Assembly (NCBI GenBank): GCA_036897625.1
Contig: JAYMTA010000216.1
Span: 1-34,633 of the forward strand
Length of the DNA: 34,633 nt
Origin: Pelargonium cotyledonis
Taxonomy: Eukaryota > Streptophyta > Magnoliopsida > Geraniales > Geraniaceae
Direction of reading: 5' to 3'
The notes beneath the pieces are model-generated. The model had not been told where the DNA came from, made no database searches, and saw only the letters and a list, made by a program, of their open reading frames with translations. This document shows, one piece after another, positions 21,601 to 31,729 of the stretch (position 1 is its first letter; each line of letters opens with the position of its first letter). Both the position numbers and the translations under genes were made by a program.

Positions 21601-22248
21601 ACTACTAGCTTTTTTCACAAGAAGATAGCTCTAGTTTGTAGAGATTTAAGTTACTACAGAGTCATCTTGTTTCTTATTGTAAGAAACCTCGTTTCATTTA
21701 GTCTTGGAAAGGACACAGAATTCATTCAGTATTGAACTCCAAGAAGCTCCCCCTTTGGTTTATTTAGTTTGCTCTCTAATTTAGCTACAAAGTTTCCGAG
21801 TACTGCCCTTCTTACTAGACCGCGCAGTGTACAGTCGGAGGTCTAAGGGCTTTTCTTTATTCATTTATGATAATAATATTTCCTTATACACTTAAAACGA
21901 GATTTTGTCTTCCTCTTCTAGAGTGACGACTTTGGCAGGCTTTGATACGCGAGGATTTCTTAATTATACTAACTAAGTAACTTACATTAATCGAATTTAG
22001 GGATTTTTGTAACTTTTACAGAAGGGGTTCAACATAGGAATATCGCTGAGTCTAATTTATGAAATAGGGAAACTCACATATAATTGGACTCAACCTAGGT
22101 AGCGCCAGCAAAAAACTAGTCATAAGGTAAATTTAGATTTAGCATTTGAAATGTAAATAAGGCTTTTTTCCTCTTATTCTAGAGGCCTTTTTGTAACAAT
22201 CCTTAAATTAGGCAGTTTTTGAGCTCTCTCGATTGTAGCCTTATATTA
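18656..22248. other. TA-rich degraded DNA, no gene seen
   Basis: About 3.6 kb with nothing recognisable. The only longer frame is 67 codons at 20833-21036 (-), hydrophobic and unassigned. A possible T-arm on the minus strand near 21,087 was examined and not called. GGATCC occurs near 19,080. Confidence 0.55.
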
Positions 22249-22278
22249 TAGACTTTCCCTTTATCTAAGGAAAGTCTA
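22249..22278. repeat. Perfect 10-bp hairpin with 10-base loop
   Basis: TAGACTTTCC at 22249-22258 is exactly complementary to GGAAAGTCTA at 22269-22278. This is the most stable simple hairpin I noticed, with four G:C pairs. No gene ends beside it and no T-run follows, so a terminator role is not supported. Confidence 0.75.
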
Positions 22279-22670
22279 AAGGGGGCTTATTATACATAGT
22301 ATATAATATATGTTTTATCTGTACGTAAGGTGCATCCTAATTTAATTACTTTATGATCTTGCTTGGATTCTACGGGTCTCTTGCTTATTAAACACCAAGA
22401 CTTTATCTTGGCTTGATAAAACACCTTTACCCACGAGAATTGAAAGCGGATCCACTGCTACTTAACAGCCTTTTCTTCCATTCTATTAAACTAGAACGAT
22501 TGACATTTACTACGTACACTCTTCTTACTCTTTAAGGGTGAATTGATATATACTCAAAATCATAGTACACTTTTTTACTATTTTCAAGTTGAAGAGAAAA
22601 CAGTACAGTCCTTATACGAAAGTATAAAGTTGTATAATAAGAGGTAGAGTAGACTAAAAATGACCAGCCT
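22279..22670. other. TA-rich DNA, nothing recognised
   Basis: No frame or motif to report. A GGATCC lies near 22,448. Confidence 0.5.
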
Positions 22671-22868
22671 TTGCAAGGAATAAGGCAAGGGTTTTCCTTG
22701 AGTAACTGGTGCACCCTATGTGGGTTTACTGTAAAAGAAATCAAAGGATCCAACCTAATCCCTGTGGTACGAATACAGAAAAGACCTATCCTTACGAGTA
22801 TACTTTACCCTCCTTTATCGAGTCCTAATTCCTGGTATTATAAAAAGGTGGAAATATCGGCTCTCTAA
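22671..22868 (+). pseudogene. Short frame with a possible reverse-transcriptase motif
   Basis: The frame is open for 65 codons from TTG at 22671, and upstream to about 22,655 (KNDQP). It contains LQGIRQGFSLSNW. Non-LTR retrotransposon and group II reverse transcriptases carry G-[VI]-RQG-x-PLSP-x-L at block 4. GIRQG and LS agree here, but the proline is absent and the following residues (CTLCGFTVKEIKG) do not continue as an RT. A fragment of a LINE-type element is possible, and coincidence is equally possible. Confidence 0.28.
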
Positions 22869-24635
22869 GAGTCCTTCTTATTAACAAAATTTAGCTTTAT
22901 ATCAAAGTGGGATCCCATATTAAAGCACGAATGTAACTCTAACGGGTGAATTATTAGTAAATAAGAGGAGCTTTTACCAGAGCCAGGATAGAGTGATATG
23001 ATATATATCTTTTCCAATAAGTTTACGAGTCGGGATTCTCTCTCTTTTTTACTTTAGTTTCGGAAAGCCGCCTTAGGTAAAATAAGAAAGCGATAACCAA
23101 GAGACTCGCATATTTTGACTAAAATTATCAAGTGAAACCCTTTTTTGCATTAGTACTCCTTGAGCTAGCTATGTTTATGAATTGTATTCTAATCCTATAA
23201 AATTTTTTGTAAGTATATGCTAAAATACTGGAAACGTCTTTCGCTTACTTATGACTTGTTTAAGGTATATTAAGGGATACCCTCCCGATATCAAAACCCG
23301 ATTAACTCATATAAAAATTTCATATATTTTTAATGGAGTGCTTATGGAGACAAAGAATATTAAGTATCTACTTGATATCACAAACTAAATAATTTTCATT
23401 TTTTTTGCCTGTAATACCTTAGCAATAGCTGCTGGTTTATGTAATCTAACACTTTTAAATTGTGTATTCTTCCTAAAGGAACTAAATAGTAGGATATGGG
23501 GTATGGTAAAATAAGAGGATCCTCTAAAGCGGAACGCTTCTCACACAAGATTACTATATGGAACTGCCAAGCCACGGAAAACATGTATATTCATATGGTT
23601 TTTAAGATATGTATCCTATGAGGAAAGAATACCAAACAGGTCCATAGAGTCCTAGTATAAAGCTGGGGATATGCGTTTTGTTACTAAAAAAATTAATAGC
23701 TGTGTATACATTAGTGGAAGAAATATTCGAATAGAAAACTTTAAAAACCCTATCTTTTGCCTAAAATAAACATGGTGGGATTACTTAAGTAAGGTAGTAT
23801 AGTGAAAATAAACTTCTTATTATTATTTGTATGATTTCGAGAGCTTAATTAAGAAATGAGTTTCCTTACAGATCCTTAATCGCTAAAGTTGTTGACTTAT
23901 CCTAAAATTACCGGCTAAACCAGAGTAAGAGGTTTCCGTTTCATAATTGAGTTCTATATTATAGTTATAAGAATTCCTTTTGGCAATCACTCACTAGTTA
24001 TAACAGGATATGCTATATTAAAGGGATTCCCCAATGTAACTGAAATCATAATAGTGTGTATCTCTAACCTTTAGTAATTCTCGTATTTAGTAGTAGACCT
24101 CGCCTATCTCTTGTTTAGTTTTAAAAGATTTTTGAAAGAGTCCTTTACTATAGGAGCAAGCAAAAGAACCCGATTTTTATTAGTGTACTGCTTTATCATA
24201 TTATCTTTTCTATTATATAATCCCGAGCTAGCTTTAACAGAAGGGGTTTAAGGCCTGTACCAGGAGTAGATAGAAAAGCTCTTAGAGAAAGATCTTGCTT
24301 CATATGAGACCAGGACACTAAGCCTAATGAAAAGATAAAGGATAACTTTTATAAATTAAGAGACTAAATTAGCGAGAACTTTTTGTAAAGCTGAGATATT
24401 TAAAACTAACACTAAACTTTTTAGTACTTTTACAGCATTAATCAAGTTATTACGTTTTTAAGAAAGCTATCACGTGTACCTCTTTAAGAACTTAATCAAT
24501 ACAAACCCATTTTAGCTAGAATAACTTTATATAAAAAGTAAGAGTTTTTAGTGTATGCTTCCAATGTAGTAAGTATAGTTAAGGTGTAAATTTAAGAGTA
24601 TAGCGAAGTACAATCTTTATCTCTTTTTCTTTTAT
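22869..24635. other. TA-rich degraded DNA with one unassigned minus frame
   Basis: A 62-codon minus-strand frame at 23396-23584 starts with ATG and has a plausible amino-acid mix (FSVAWQFHIVILCEKRSALE), but I do not recognise it. The rest carries no frame or motif I can support. Confidence 0.5.
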
Positions 24636-24725
24636 TTGATCGATCAACGGGTTTTACTTAACATGTTAAAGGTTCAACTGGAGTAACCCGGATATTCCAG
24701 TACCCGGCGCTTGACTGTTAACAGT
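24636..24725. repeat. Cluster of three perfect 12-base palindromes
   Basis: TTGATCGATCAA (24636-24647), TTAACATGTTAA (24658-24669) and ACTGTTAACAGT (24714-24725) are each self-complementary over their full length. GTTAACATG recurs at 24737-24745. The cluster lies just upstream of a tRNA-Lys-like relic. Palindromes this long are expected by chance about once per 2.5 kb at this composition, so three in 90 bases is unusual but not decisive. Confidence 0.7.
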
Positions 24726-24733
24726 GAGATGTT

Positions 24734-24815
24734 TAGTTAACATGAGCAAAAATCTCCTCCTTCTGGAAGGTTCACCGGGGTCCTCTTAAGAAAACTTTCG
24801 CGGGTTCGAGTCGTA
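24734..24815 (+). pseudogene. tRNA-Lys(CUU)-like relic with expanded middle
   Basis: TAGTTAACATG at 24734-24744 fits the A-box consensus. CTCTTAA at 24783-24789 is the anticodon loop of tRNA-Lys(CUU). CGCGGGTTCGAG follows as a T-arm, giving GGTTCGAGTCGTA at 24803-24815. The A-box to B-box distance is longer than in a normal tRNA by roughly 15 bases. The 3' flank GTCGTA is the same as in the elements at 8.7 and 11.8 kb, which ties the three together. Not a functional tRNA. Confidence 0.38.
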
Positions 24816-25658
24816 ATAGTTCTATAGTAAAAAAGTAAAAATAAAGCTTTTTGGTTTTAATAAATAAGGTTAAGGGAGTATATATTCTTGTGGGTCTTAT
24901 CGGACTTTAATATAAGGATTTATCATACATGAAACCTTGGTGAGGGAAGGAAGTTATAGTAAAAACTACTTTCTCTCAAACCTGGAAACATAAAAAACTG
25001 ACTTACTTCGCATACCCCCTTCCTTCTAAATGAGTCTTAGGAGCTTTAATAATTTATAATATATAGGAGTTAGAGGAATCCAAATAGAATAGTAAGAAAA
25101 ATACTAGGTGTATTCTTGTAGCCTGTCTTCTTCTAAGAGGTTCTTTGTCTTTTGGAGTTACTGTATTCTTGTACTTAGTGTATATAATTAATATGTATAG
25201 ATAATATCAGATAAGAAAGTCTTATATTGTATTACTTGTTTTTATTAATTGTTGTATTAGATAGTGTTAGATAATAGTAAAGGACATTCCTCCTGCTAAC
25301 TGCTTATGCTCTGGAGGAGATAACCCTTAGTAGAAAGATAAAGAGTCATTGTGACTGCAGCGAAGCGGAAGGAGGGTAAGGCATTTAGCAGTTATTAGTA
25401 TAGTTAACCTTACATTGTAACCATCACAAAAAAGGAAAAACTTTCACTTTATTGTTTTCACAGCTATATAAAACATAATTTGTGATTTTATAGGGAAAAT
25501 CGGGTTGCTTTTTAGGTCTTATCTAGTAAATAGAGTCAAATTGTTGTTGGGGTATTACCCTTGTTGCCTTAATCAGGGAAAGAAATCTAAGGAATATTTA
25601 GTAATGAATAGGTGGAGAATCTAGTTAGTATAAGTAGTTAGGCAGGAACTCAAGCTAA
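24816..25658. other. TA-rich DNA with a possible further copy of the dispersed remnant
   Basis: On the minus strand 25111-25130 reads GAAGACAGGCTACAAGAATA, close to the ACAGGCTACAATAAGAG of copy C. The adjacent minus-strand reading begins NTVTPKDKEPLRRR, similar in style to NTVSTKARGNKKP of copy D at 31.7 kb. A GC-richer piece around 25,345-25,385 reads VTAAKRKEGKAF on the plus strand. None of these is long enough to annotate separately. Confidence 0.35.
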
Positions 25659-25811
25659 AGTAGAGTCATTTGCTTGTTTCTAGTAGTAAAGCGAAAGCCT
25701 GTTTTTGCTGTAGTTATTGGTGTTTCTGGTAAAGTAGGTAGTGTAACTAAGAATGAGAGTAAGAAACGAGTTACAGCTATGAAGATTGGGGGTGGTGACG
25801 ATTCGGAATAA
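25659..25811 (+). pseudogene. 50-codon open fragment of a basic protein, unknown
   Basis: The frame is open between TAA at 25656-25658 and TAA at 25809-25811, with no ATG near its left end. It reads VVKRKPVFAVVIGVSGKVG, then SVTKNESKKRVTAMKIGGG, ending DDSE. The composition, with paired lysines, valines and an acidic C-terminus, looks like real protein rather than noise. I cannot name a family. It could be the tail of the same lysine-rich product seen elsewhere. The opposite strand is also open here (25655-25891) and is taken as the shadow. Confidence 0.4.
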
Positions 25812-26181
25812 AAGAAAGAGTAAGTCCTATAATGTGTGGTATGTACTATCAAAATACTATTATGTGTTAACCTTCTTCGGATGACCCTCAAGCGGTAAGA
25901 AGGACGTACTCCTTATGTACTAAGGTTCTATCCGCACTTAATGATAAGCACAAAAGGCGGGAGGGATGTATTTAAAGAGTTACTTGCTCTCCCATTCTCC
26001 CATCACCTTTAAGCTTTAAGCAAGAAAGGTAATCTAAAAAGGCCCTTAGGAAATCTCATTGATAGTTTTTCTAATTAAAGAGGGTTTATTCTAAAACATA
26101 GGAAAGATGAAAGATTGACTCTACCTATGAAAGGTCTCCAAAAGTTAACTCTTGTTACAAGGTATAGAATACTTGCGATGA
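25812..26181. other. TA-rich DNA, nothing recognised
   Basis: No frame or motif is visible on the plus strand. It lies between two broken plus-strand frames and might once have linked them. Confidence 0.45.
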
Positions 26182-26529
26182 GGCTTTCTAAATGGCATTA
26201 AATAATTTGTGGATATTGTGAGGTTGATTCCGATAATTAGCAAGCCTCTAAAACCTTTCATTATCCAGATAAGAGTTACTAAATTTACACTTGATAATCC
26301 TAAATAAGCCCAGGACACCTTCTATACGCTTCAGGACTTCCTTAAATTCTTGCAGTTCAGAGATACCTTGTAAGCAGTTACATTTAACCCAAATTAACCC
26401 AGAAAAGTAGGATTTCCCGTATTTCCAAATTATATAAGAGCCTGGATTTATTTTGCAATTACTTAATCTTTAGACTTCCCTAGTCACTGCCCTAGATAGA
26501 GAGAGGCTACCTCAACTAAGCGCTTGGCT
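26182..26529 (+). pseudogene. Broken plus-strand open frame, stops at former Gln positions
   Basis: Reading from 26182, the frame is protein-like for about 115 codons but is cut by TAA at 26203, 26305, 26371, 26395 and 26464 and by TAG at 26497. No TGA occurs inside it. All six stops would be CAA or CAG before one C-to-T change at CpA, the signature change of RIP. Readable parts include FVDIVRLIPIISKPLKPF, QDTFYTLQDFLKFLQF and KVGFPVFPNYIRAWIYFA. I do not recognise the protein. With the next frame at 26.85-27.2 kb on the same strand it may be one element. Confidence 0.45.
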
Positions 26530-26847
26530 TAACTTCTTTCCAAAAAAAAATCTTACTATCTAGAAATCCAGAACCCTAAAGACTTTCAAACTTAAAAAGG
26601 AAACTAATACCGGATTCAATAGATCCTGAAAATAAGACCCTAATTGACTATCCAGAGTGCCTATTTAGCTACTCTGTAATCTTACGGAAACCTTTTGGAG
26701 TCCTAATATGCATGCTTTAGAATTCCTTCTATACTATATTCAGGATAATCAAAGGGCAAGAAAGAGAAGAAAGACCTGTCTTATTGTTTGTTACCTGTTG
26801 TAGCTAATGTATTCTTTGTAGCTATATTGTATTAGTATTACTCCTAA
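26530..26847. other. Spacer between two broken frames
   Basis: Stops occur in all plus-strand frames. Two TTGTAGCTA words near 26,797 and 26,819 are reverse-complement relatives of the GGCTACAA core of the dispersed family. Nothing else is seen. Confidence 0.4.
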
Positions 26848-27201
26848 AATTTATATATTTTGGTGAGATTGAGATACTTAAAAGAAGCTGCCTTGCAAAA
26901 GAAGGAATATTCAGTCTTAGAAGCCTTTAACCGGCTATTAGAACTATTAGAAAAGAATACCATTCAGAAGTAGTAACTACCTAAACTATCTGTTCTATAA
27001 AAGGTATATACTCTCACAAAGCTTACTTTGCCAAGGCCAAGAGCAAGAGCTACAATAAGAGATATTCCATGCGCATTAAGACTTAGGAAACTCCTTTCAA
27101 TACAGAGCCTGGTTTCCATTAACAAACATGTTAAAGAACTAATACAAAACAAAAAATACAAATTCATAGCTTTCAGATAGCTATGCTACAATTCTTATTG
27201 A
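26848..27201 (+). pseudogene. Broken helical open frame, stops at former Gln positions
   Basis: From after TAA at 26845-26847 to TGA at 27199-27201 the frame spans 117 codons with internal TAG at 26971, TAA at 26974 and 26998, and TAG at 27178. The first part (LRYLKEAALQKKEYSVLEAF, then NRLLELLEKNTIQK) is strongly helical. The second (LPRPRARATIRDIPCALRLR, then LVSINKHVKELIQNKKYKF) is basic, with 59 codons unbroken. The start faintly resembles the helix-turn-helix opening of pogo-type transposases (EA-x-x-x-x-x-YS-x-x-EA), but the continuation does not. A Gag-like coiled coil is the alternative. Unassigned. Confidence 0.42.
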
Positions 27202-28123
27202 ACCTTACTTAGTAATATGATACTCCAAAATCGGTTATCCTGTACCAGCTATCAGGAATCTTTATATCAGATAAACTAACTTGCTTACAAAGAGAAGCTT
27301 TCCATTAGATGAATTACTCGTTAGCTATACTGATATATCTGCTTACAGGAATACATTATCGGATAACTCCTTTACCAGATAGTTCGGAATCTTTAAGGTA
27401 AGGAAAACTCTCAAATATAGAATATAGAAAATATGTATGTTCCTTGCTAGCAATACAAACCCAGAATACTGGAATAATAATAAATCTTGATTGAACTCCT
27501 TTCTAAAAATCTAAAATAACTTATTATCTGGGAACTTTTTATTTTAAGATTATGAGTGTCTCTAAAAACAAATAGCTTCATTCAAAGAATTGTTCGAAAG
27601 AAACCTGGCTGACCTGGCAAAGACCATTAAACTGATTCTATAAAGGGATACCCTGCAAGCTATTCCTATTCCCTGCACTTATGGATTCTAATATATTATA
27701 GAGTTTCCCTTTTAAGGATATTCCCTCATTGCTTAAATAAGGAATACCGATTCAACCTAGTTAGAGTGACTATCTAAATGTCTTTTATCTGTAGTTTAGG
27801 TGCCCTGATGTCGGGGTTTTTTTTGGTGGGGTCTGTTTTCAGATGCTTTAGAATACCTTTCTTTTTAGAAACAGCAAGACTACTACTCTATAACTATAAT
27901 ATAAGATAAAAGAACTCCTTACAATCTATTACTATTTATTCCTTAACTATCTAATAGAAGTATAATAAAGAGGTACTGTATTATTAGTATAACTACAATA
28001 GCTAACAAGAAAAGTATATCCCATAAGAAGGTAAGCTGCATAAGAGTAGTACATTAGCTCTGGGGAATCCTTATCCTTATAAGAGGAGTAGCTGCTAAGA
28101 AGAAGAGTAACATGAAAGGTACA
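27202..28123. other. Very TA-rich degraded DNA, no gene seen
   Basis: 27,880-28,020 is among the most TA-saturated DNA in the window. In 27901-27960 I counted about 11 TpA, 8 ApT, 1 CpA and 0 TpG. This block leads directly into copy C of the dispersed remnant, just as a similar TA block leads into copy A near 15,050. Confidence 0.55.
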
Positions 28124-28240
28124 GGCTACAATAAGAGTGGGGCTCGTTAGAAAGGGCTGCAGAAGACTAGGACCAGAGGGCTATCAAGACTTAGAGAGGT
28201 ACCCGATTATGTAAGGTATTAAAACCGGGAGTTTAGCTAT
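28124..28240 (+). repeat. Dispersed lysine-rich coding remnant, copy C
   Basis: GGCTACAATAAG at 28124-28135 and AAGACTTAGAGAGGT at 28186-28200 are collinear with copy A at 15.05-15.13 kb. The reading frame through the core gives VAAKKKSNMKGTGYNKSGAR just before a TAG, then KGLQKTRTRGLSRLREV. This is the same basic style and the same G-Y-N-K word as copy A. It is a fragment; ends are not defined. Confidence 0.45.
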
Positions 28241-28700
28241 AGCAGCGCGCATATCTAAGTTATAACCAAGTTAAAGAGAATGCTTTTAAAAGAGTATCCT
28301 TTATGGCAGGGCTTCACACAACTAATTCTTGCCGGGAGCTTTTCTGTAGCCTTATATGGAGTCATTTCTATTCGAGTTTATACTTATGAGTAACCTATAG
28401 CTTCTTTTTTTGTTCTTTACGAAAAAGTCTAAATACAGGCTTAAGTTTTGCCGCAACTGCATACTTATTAAAGCTTCGCTATGGGCAGGGAAATTAACTT
28501 CAGCCTAATAAGTTTTTAGGTTTCTAGTATTTTGCAGGGAATCCTGCGGTGTAACCTATTGGATATCAAGTTCATTTAGCTTCGATGAATATTAAGAACT
28601 CAGGGTTTCTGGGTCCTAAAACTCGTGAGTTATAAAGGATCCTTTCAGTATACTGAAGGGAACGATTCTTGTATACTTTTACAATTGAGGTTTCATTTAT
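28241..28700. other. TA-rich DNA with a near-perfect 20-base palindrome
   Basis: 28641-28660 (CCTTTCAGTATACTGAAGGG) is self-complementary except for one G:T-type position, and a GGATCC abuts it at 28,638. No gene is visible. Confidence 0.5.
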
Positions 28701-28979
28701 TTGTCTAGAGTACGACCAGGAAGCTTTGCAAAAAAGGAAAATCTTGGTAGATTAAGGCAATTCTCCTTAGATCTCTTGCTTTTTTTTATGGTTAAAGTTT
28801 ATACTGCCAGAACAGTGCGCTTCAATACACTAAAAACTCTAGAGGTATCCCTTAAAAAGAATATTAGCAAAGTAGTACTAATTAGATTAGAAATTCCAGA
28901 GAAGTATCTTGTAACAAGGAAAAAACTTCGTTTGTACGTAAATGAGTATTCTTTTATAGCCCCCTTATTATTTTATTAA
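28701..28979 (+). CDS. Hypothetical 92-codon frame
   Basis: Open from a TTG-type start at 28701 to TAA at 28977-28979. An internal ATG at 28788-28790 would give a product of about 63 residues starting MVKVYTARTVRFNTL. The product is basic, with KKNISKVVLIRLEIPEKY and an aromatic end (NEYSFIAPLLFY). It is longer than most frames in this stop-rich region, but I recognise nothing, there is no neighbour to support it, and it may be chance. Confidence 0.22.
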   Translation: MSRVRPGSFAKKENLGRLRQFSLDLLLFFMVKVYTARTVRFNTLKTLEVSLKKNISKVVLIRLEIPEKYLVTRKKLRLYVNEYSFIAPLLFY

Positions 28980-31459
28980 AGGGGTTGACTTACAGGAGAC
29001 TTGGATGATAGTCATCTGTAAAAAAAGAAAAGTAAGGGGTTTGTACAAGTATAGTATATACAATGAGAAATCAACCTACTATAACTACCGGTAGGAAATG
29101 TAGAATACAAAAAAAGCCATATGTAATAGAGTAGAGCAAGGTAAGAGTTTTAGTATTTCCTTGTTATAGGAGCTTTTTTTATTTCAAAAATTTTTTTTGT
29201 AAGGGGTCGGGTTCTCCGCAAAGCTTCGTTGAATAGATGTATACGACCTCCTTATTATAAATAATAACTCCCCCTATTAACTATTAAAAATAAAAACTTA
29301 TTTGAGGACTTTGTAGCTACCCACAGTTACAACTCAAACAAATGGGTACCTGTTCCTCTACCGGGCTTTATAACTAGATCATGTTCAAGTAAGGGCTCTC
29401 CTAATTAACTACTAATTTGATTTGACTTTTACACCCTAATATTCTACGCTTTAAGTTGGCTTTTATTTGCTACTTTAGTGGGCCTGAGCCCGCCCAAAAA
29501 TAAATAAATAGAAGTTCCTTTTGCTAAGAAATACAATCTATAGGGGATGGATCGAAGAATTGAATTTTTGTCAGAAGTTTGTAATATTAAAGGAACTCGT
29601 ACTAAAGTCAATTTGTATCTTGAGAAATAGATTCCCCTTTTGCTACAGCTGTGAAAGGTTTGACTACATGAAGTTGCGTTTTTATAGATATTTTTTAATT
29701 TGTTGATTAGCTGCTCTTCTCTATTAATATAACCGGGGGTTTACTATATAAGTAGTAGGTTTTGTAAATGCATTTAGAAGGGCGCTAGCTGTTTTTGTGC
29801 TGCTATCCTTACTTAACTAGGGTTAATTGGTCAAATTAAGAATACATAATATAGAGCTTCTATTAAATTAAATTTAGCACTATAGGTATATTGAAAAAAA
29901 AAAGGACTCTTATAAAAGCTTGACAATTCCACTACTGGTAGTGCTTTGTGATACGTGGGGTTGGCGGATTCACGTTAATAAAGCTTGCCAAAACAATGAG
30001 ATTAAAATTAAAAAATACTGCAGGAACACGTCGTCTAGTAGAAAACTCTATTATTACTTTGTTAAGATCTCGCTATTCATTCTAAGCTAATGGATGTAGG
30101 TCGCCCCATATGCTATTCCTTAAATAAAGCCCTTAGGTTATCCCTCTTACCGGTCTCGCTTATTATAAGAAAATCCTATTGGTAGGAGTCCCTTATTTTA
30201 GATGCGCGGGCACTGTTACTTTTTCGACGGTACCCATATTTGAGTTCTTACTCTTATAACAAGTAAAAGTCAGGGTTTCCGATTCATTATTAAAAAGACC
30301 CCTTACTTAATTCGAAACATAAATAACAAAAATACAACTACCCTTAAGCCGGGAGGTTTCAATCTTGAAGCTTTAGATTAGATTTGACTTACTTCCAGGC
30401 TTCGCCTATTTATAGGAATTTGCTTATTCAGGGCTTTCCTCGGATCTACTAGAAGTTACATATAAGAAACTCGTAATCTAGAGTATACAAATAGGGTCGA
30501 TACCTTATAACTAAAGGTAAGACTTCCCTGCTTTTACAACGGAAACCCCAGGAATATCTCATCTATACTTTTAGTTATTCTTGCTTTTCGAAAAGATTTT
30601 CTACTGGAATAATATGTCAATACAAACCTCTTTAAGCGCTGTGGGGTCTTCTCTTAGTCTTTTAGTGAGCCTCTAGTTTTCCTTTTCTTCAAAAGGGATC
30701 TTGCCTACATTCGGCTTTTCTTTTCTATACTAGATTTTCCCAAAAACCCTTACTTAATAAGGCCTGGTTCTCTTACCTGATGTATGCTTTTTTATCAGCC
30801 ACAAATTTCCATTATAAAGGCTATCCCCTGCGTGAAGCTAGATAGATATCCCGATTTCGCTTGCGCTTTCTCTATCAATCTTACAATCGTAATCCCTTAC
30901 TTAAGCTTTCTTGCTGGGATAATAAATACGGAAACAAAGTCGACGTGTATAAAGTTATTATCAAAAAGTAACTCTTAGAAACTTGAATTAGAAAATAAAA
31001 TTATACTACAAGCCAAACTCCGTTAGGAAATTTGACATACAGTTAAGCCCCCTTGGACTAGACCCTCGAGGGTGTTACCCGCTGTTAAAAATAAGTGGCT
31101 GAAGTATAAACCCCTTGAAATTAAAGGAGAAGCTTCCCAATTTAAATATTTGTACCTTTAATTAAGAAGTTAAAGTTTACGACTGTCAATACTTGAAATT
31201 TGTGAATTTGAATAAAGAAAGTTAGAAAAAACCGGCCCGTGTCTCTAGCCCAGCAATAAAGAGTAAAATCCTTCTTAAGTTCAGAAAAGGCGAAGCAAAA
31301 AAAAACTTTCCTTTTTAATTAACTACTTTTAACTAGAGTACAAAAAAAAGCACGGAACAACTACACAAACTCCTACTCAAAAAATTGTAAGTATCGGGAA
31401 TTGAAACACTTGAAACAAAGTAATATAAAAGAACCCCTTACTTTATAACCAAAAGCCTC
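28980..31459. other. Degraded DNA, no gene recognised
   Basis: About 2.5 kb. A plus-strand frame at 30784-30978 (64 codons, ATG-adjacent, with FACAFSINLTIVIPYLSFLAG) and another at 29521-29706 (61 codons) are open but unassigned. A short readable piece begins at ATG 30007 (MRLKLKNTAGTRRLVENS). ACCCTCGAGGGT at 31062-31073 is a perfect palindrome. None of this supports a gene call. Confidence 0.45.
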
Positions 31460-31729
31460 TTATTCATAGCTAAACTTGCTTTCTTTAATAATTATAGCGA
31501 AAGCCTTACTCTTACCTGAACCTATCTTACTCTTCTGTAACTGAGTTTTATTGGCTGCTTTACCTTTCCTCAGAGCTAGAAGACTCTGTATCTTAGTTGT
31601 AGTTTTTAGAGCTATACTACCTGTCTTAAGATTCTTCTTATGGGTACTAGGCTTCTTGTTCCCTCTAGCTTTTGTACTTACTGTATTACTGGGGGATTGT
31701 TAGGAAGTATATAGTAGTATTATATCCAT
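31460..31729 (-). pseudogene. Dispersed lysine-rich coding remnant, copy D, with apparent N-terminus
   Basis: On the minus strand an ATG at 31727-31729 is followed after nine codons by TAA (31700-31702). The same frame is then open for 79 codons to TAA at 31460-31462. The TAA is followed by CAA and would itself be CAA before one change. The 79 codons contain 17 Lys, 2 Arg and only 2 acidic residues (TKARGNKKPSTHKKNLKTG, then IQSLLALRKGKAANKTQ). Words are shared with copies A and B (see those entries). This is the best-preserved copy. The protein might be a nucleic-acid-binding Gag or ORF1, or a histone-tail-like chromatin protein; I cannot decide. Confidence 0.45.

Noticed and set aside
22532-22753. 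Minus-strand 73-codon frame
   Set aside because: Overlaps the plus-strand frame with the GIRQG motif and has no recognisable feature; treated as a shadow.
25655-25891. Minus-strand 78-codon frame
   Set aside because: Opposite to the more protein-like plus-strand fragment at 25659-25811; serine, threonine and phenylalanine repeats reflect the complementary purine-rich strand.
30007-30087. Short frame MRLKLKNTAGTRRLVENS as a gene
   Set aside because: Fewer than 30 codons, no upstream continuation and no neighbour supporting it.
31685-31725. LTR start (TGTTAG) beside the lysine-rich frame at 31.7 kb
   Set aside because: No second matching terminus, no primer-binding site beginning TGG and no target-site duplication were found.
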